Below are positions 5,958-7,825 of a stretch of DNA of 7,825 nucleotides, in pieces. The stretch's first letter is position 1; each line of letters starts with the position of its first letter. Made by a program: the position numbers and the translations under genes. The notes under the pieces were generated by a model. The model worked only from the letters and a program-made list of their open reading frames with translations, was not told where the DNA came from and ran no database searches. Source of the DNA: Bacteroidales bacterium (GTDB lineage Bacteria; Bacteroidota; Bacteroidia; Bacteroidales; VadinHA17); NCBI GenBank assembly GCA_025455505.1, contig JALOMK010000098.1:1-7825 (forward strand), in the 5' to 3' direction.

Positions 5958-7825
5958 TCAAAATTCACCCGATAGTCTGAGGCTGAGATTCCTGTGAGGC
6001 TGTATATCACCGGGTCGTCCCATGTATTCTGTGTTTGTGATGTTTTTTACAGCCAGCGAGAGTTTCAGGGTCCTGCTTATCTTATAACCTGCATTGCAAT
6101 CAAGCGAAATATAGCCCTTGTTATTTTCAAGCCAGTAGTCGTAAAAGCCTGGTAATATTGATTCTCTTGTAAGAGGATTCAGGAATACATCATCTATGTT
6201 CAGGATCTTCGATCGTGCATAAAGGCTCAGTGCTGCATCGAATGATCCGATTACTGTTCCGGCGCTGAGTTTAAGGGAGTGCTTCCTCCTGTATTTGAGC
6301 CATATACCAGTATTCTCAGATGTGTTAGGGTCATATTCAACCGGGTATATATAAGTATACCCTCCTGAAAGGTAAACATTGCCACTGCCTGCGGGCCTTG
6401 CAAGGCTGAATTCAATTTCTCCTCCATAAATCCTTGCCTGCTCAACGTTTGTCGCCCTGAATCCAAAGCCGAACTCACCTGTAACAGGATCGGGATAGAT
6501 ACTGAAAAGGTATTCGATCATGTCATCGTTCTGTGACATGAATATGGAGATGTCGGCTTCACCCCTGACCTTGCCAGCAAGCAGTCCCTGTTTGAAACCG
6601 ATCTCTCCGTTCCAGCCTGTTTCAGGCTCTACTGACGGATTCGGATATATCTTCACTGAGCCGAGTGTTGTTGAGGCAAATTTTTCTGCAATCGACGGAT
6701 ACCTGTAACCCTGTCCGAACGAGGCCCTTATGAAGGAGAATTCTGCTGCCTGCCAGTTCATTCCTGCCCTGAAGACCGGTACTGTTCTTCCGGCTTCACC
6801 ATCGAGAAAATTCTGTTCAGCCCTGAATCCTGCCGTAAGCCGCAAGGTCCTCAGGGGCACTGCTTCTGCCTGCGCAAATCCCGCGATATTCAGCTGGCTG
6901 TGATCGCCGTAGAAGTTTGAGAATACCTTGCTCCACTGTTCCGCAAGACCGGCAGTAATTCCAAAAATGTTGTTAAGCTTCCAGTTGAGCTGGTATTCAG
7001 CATACCACGAAAGTGCAAGTGAGTTGTTGTTTGTCCTGACAGGAAAAGTGTTTTCAAAGGACTGGAACCTCATCCTGAGGTCATGTGCTAAAGCGCCGCC
7101 GCGTTTCAGGGAAATGAAAGGATCCGCTGCAAGAAATGTCCCGTAAAGCTTTGATGCCGTTGCAGTGTCCTGTTTCAGGGCGCCTTTCTCAGCATCTTCC
7201 CAGAGTACGAAATCAGTCTTGCCTGTGTAACCGCCGTTAAGATTAAGTCCGTAGGTGAGCCCCCTTATCTTGCTGTTGAGGTGCTTCAGCCTGATGCTTA
7301 AGCGGCCCAGGTTTTCCTCGTTGAGTTTCCTGTAGCCATTGTCGAGCGAAATGAAAGCTCCAATTCCTAAATCAGTATTCCCGGCTTTTCTCAGGTGCAT
7401 GAATGATCCGCTGCTGTATATGCGCGGATTGTCCCACCAGAGCCAGTTCCTGTCAGAAGGGCCCGTAAAGATGCCGGATTCAAGATAGAACCGGGTTTTC
7501 GGGACAAGGCCGGCATCAGCCGACCTGAAATTTATTACACCGTTAAGGGCTGAGGATCCGTATAATACCGAGGAGGCCCCTTTTATGATCTCAATCTGTT
7601 CGATATTCTCCAGAGGAAGAAACTGCCACTTGATGCTGCCGGCATCAGGGGCTATAACGGGCAACCCGTCAATAAGAGCCATAACCCTGCTTCCTGCGCC
7701 GTAGCTGAATCCGCTGCCTCCCCTTACCGAGGCCTGTCCATCCATTATCTCTATACCGGGTCTTTTCGTGATCAGTTCCTGGGCATCCGTTATATGAGCG
7801 TCAAGAAAGTCCCCTGATTTAAGCA
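5958..7825 (-). CDS. TonB-dependent outer-membrane receptor (N terminus outside window)
   Basis: The frame is open from the right edge to a TGA at 5958-5960, giving 621 visible residues. The visible part begins inside the plug domain: [21 protein letters not shown], then IDGLPV (51-56), [14 protein letters not shown] (77-90) and ALNGVINF (92-99), all typical of TonB-dependent receptors. The rest is a 22-stranded barrel with many aromatic-ended strands, the late [14 protein letters not shown] segment and a C-terminal Phe (LSGEF). An internal ATG at 7745 falls within the plug, so it is not the start. The plug resembles BtuB/FecA-type receptors more than SusC proteins, and no SusD gene follows. 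The sulfatase gene begins 13 nt downstream, which suggests that the ligand is sulfated or is released by that enzyme. The ligand itself cannot be read from sequence. Signal peptide, TonB box and promoter lie outside the window. Confidence 0.93.
   Translation of the reverse strand, partial: LKSGDFLDAHITDAQELITKRPGIEIMDGQASVRGGSGFSYGAGSRVMALIDGLPVIAPDAGSIKWQFLPLENIEQIEIIKGASSVLYGSSALNGVINFRSADAGLVPKTRFYLESGIFTGPSDRNWLWWDNPRIYSSGSFMHLRKAGNTDLGIGAFISLDNGYRKLNEENLGRLSIRLKHLNSKIRGLTYGLNLNGGYTGKTDFVLWEDAEKGALKQDTATASKLYGTFLAADPFISLKRGGALAHDLRMRFQSFENTFPVRTNNNSLALSWYAEYQLNWKLNNIFGITAGLAEQWSKVFSNFYGDHSQLNIAGFAQAEAVPLRTLRLTAGFRAEQNFLDGEAGRTVPVFRAGMNWQAAEFSFIRASFGQGYRYPSIAEKFASTTLGSVKIYPNPSVEPETGWNGEIGFKQGLLAGKVRGEADISIFMSQNDDMIEYLFSIYPDPVTGEFGFGFRATNVEQARIYGGEIEFSLARPAGSGNVYLSGGYTYIYPVEYDPNTSENTGIWLKYRRKHSLKLSAGTVIGSFDAALSLYARSKILNIDDVFLNPLTRESILPGFYDYWLENNKGYISLDCNAGYKISRTLKLSLAVKNITNTEYMGRPGDIQPHRNLSLRLSGEF

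Noticed and set aside
5945..6010. Upstream start for the sulfatase at 6010
   Set aside because: It would overlap the end of the receptor gene by 53 bp and put 22 residues before a clear signal peptide that begins at the ATG at 5944.
7743..7745. ATG at 7745 as start of the TonB-dependent receptor
   Set aside because: It lies inside the plug domain. The same frame continues to the window edge and encodes typical plug sequence ([14 protein letters not shown]).

Overview
The window looks like chromosomal DNA of a member of the Bacteroidota. The evidence is a FadL/OmpP1-type outer-membrane protein with the YYNPAG and poly-glycine signatures, an acidic-tailed fasciclin lipoprotein, a TonB-dependent receptor paired with a sulfatase, A-rich start contexts without Shine-Dalgarno sequences, and one promoter matching the Bacteroidota -33 TTG / -7 TAnnTTTG pattern. 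Coding DNA has medium G+C. The one long intergenic gap is strongly AT-rich. There are no rRNA or tRNA genes, CRISPR arrays or insertion sequences that I can see.

Layout from left to right: (1) the 3' end of an unrecognised helical protein on the + strand, closed by a hairpin that also serves as terminator for the next gene, which faces it; (2) a complete FadL/OmpP1-family porin on the - strand, with a recognisable promoter; (3) a 464-bp intergenic region between this porin and a divergent fasciclin gene. Its left half holds a possible small ORF. Its right half is about 14 % G+C and holds two short repeat families; (4) a double-FAS1 lipoprotein on the + strand, closed by a strong terminator; (5) a MerR-type regulator fused to a cobalamin-binding module on the + strand; (6) a convergent two-gene operon on the - strand: a TonB-dependent receptor (its N terminus lies beyond the right edge) followed 13 nt later by a sulfamidase-like S1 sulfatase lipoprotein. 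The sulfatase end overlaps the regulator end by 30 bp.

The most interesting gene is the regulator. It carries the W-x9-EH signature of CarH/LitR photoreceptors, a histidine directly after that tryptophan, and the E-x-H-x-x-G cobalamin ligand motif. It is therefore a good candidate for an adenosylcobalamin-dependent light sensor. None of the usual targets (carotenoid genes, photolyase) lies in the window. The nearest plausible target is the fasciclin gene just upstream, whose promoter region holds two tandem near-identical decamers. That regulatory link is inference only.

The receptor-sulfatase pair probably handles a sulfated ligand, perhaps N-sulfated glucosamine or a related glycan fragment: the receptor would bring it across the outer membrane and the lipoprotein sulfatase would desulfate it. 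There is no SusD-like partner or glycoside hydrolase in the visible part.
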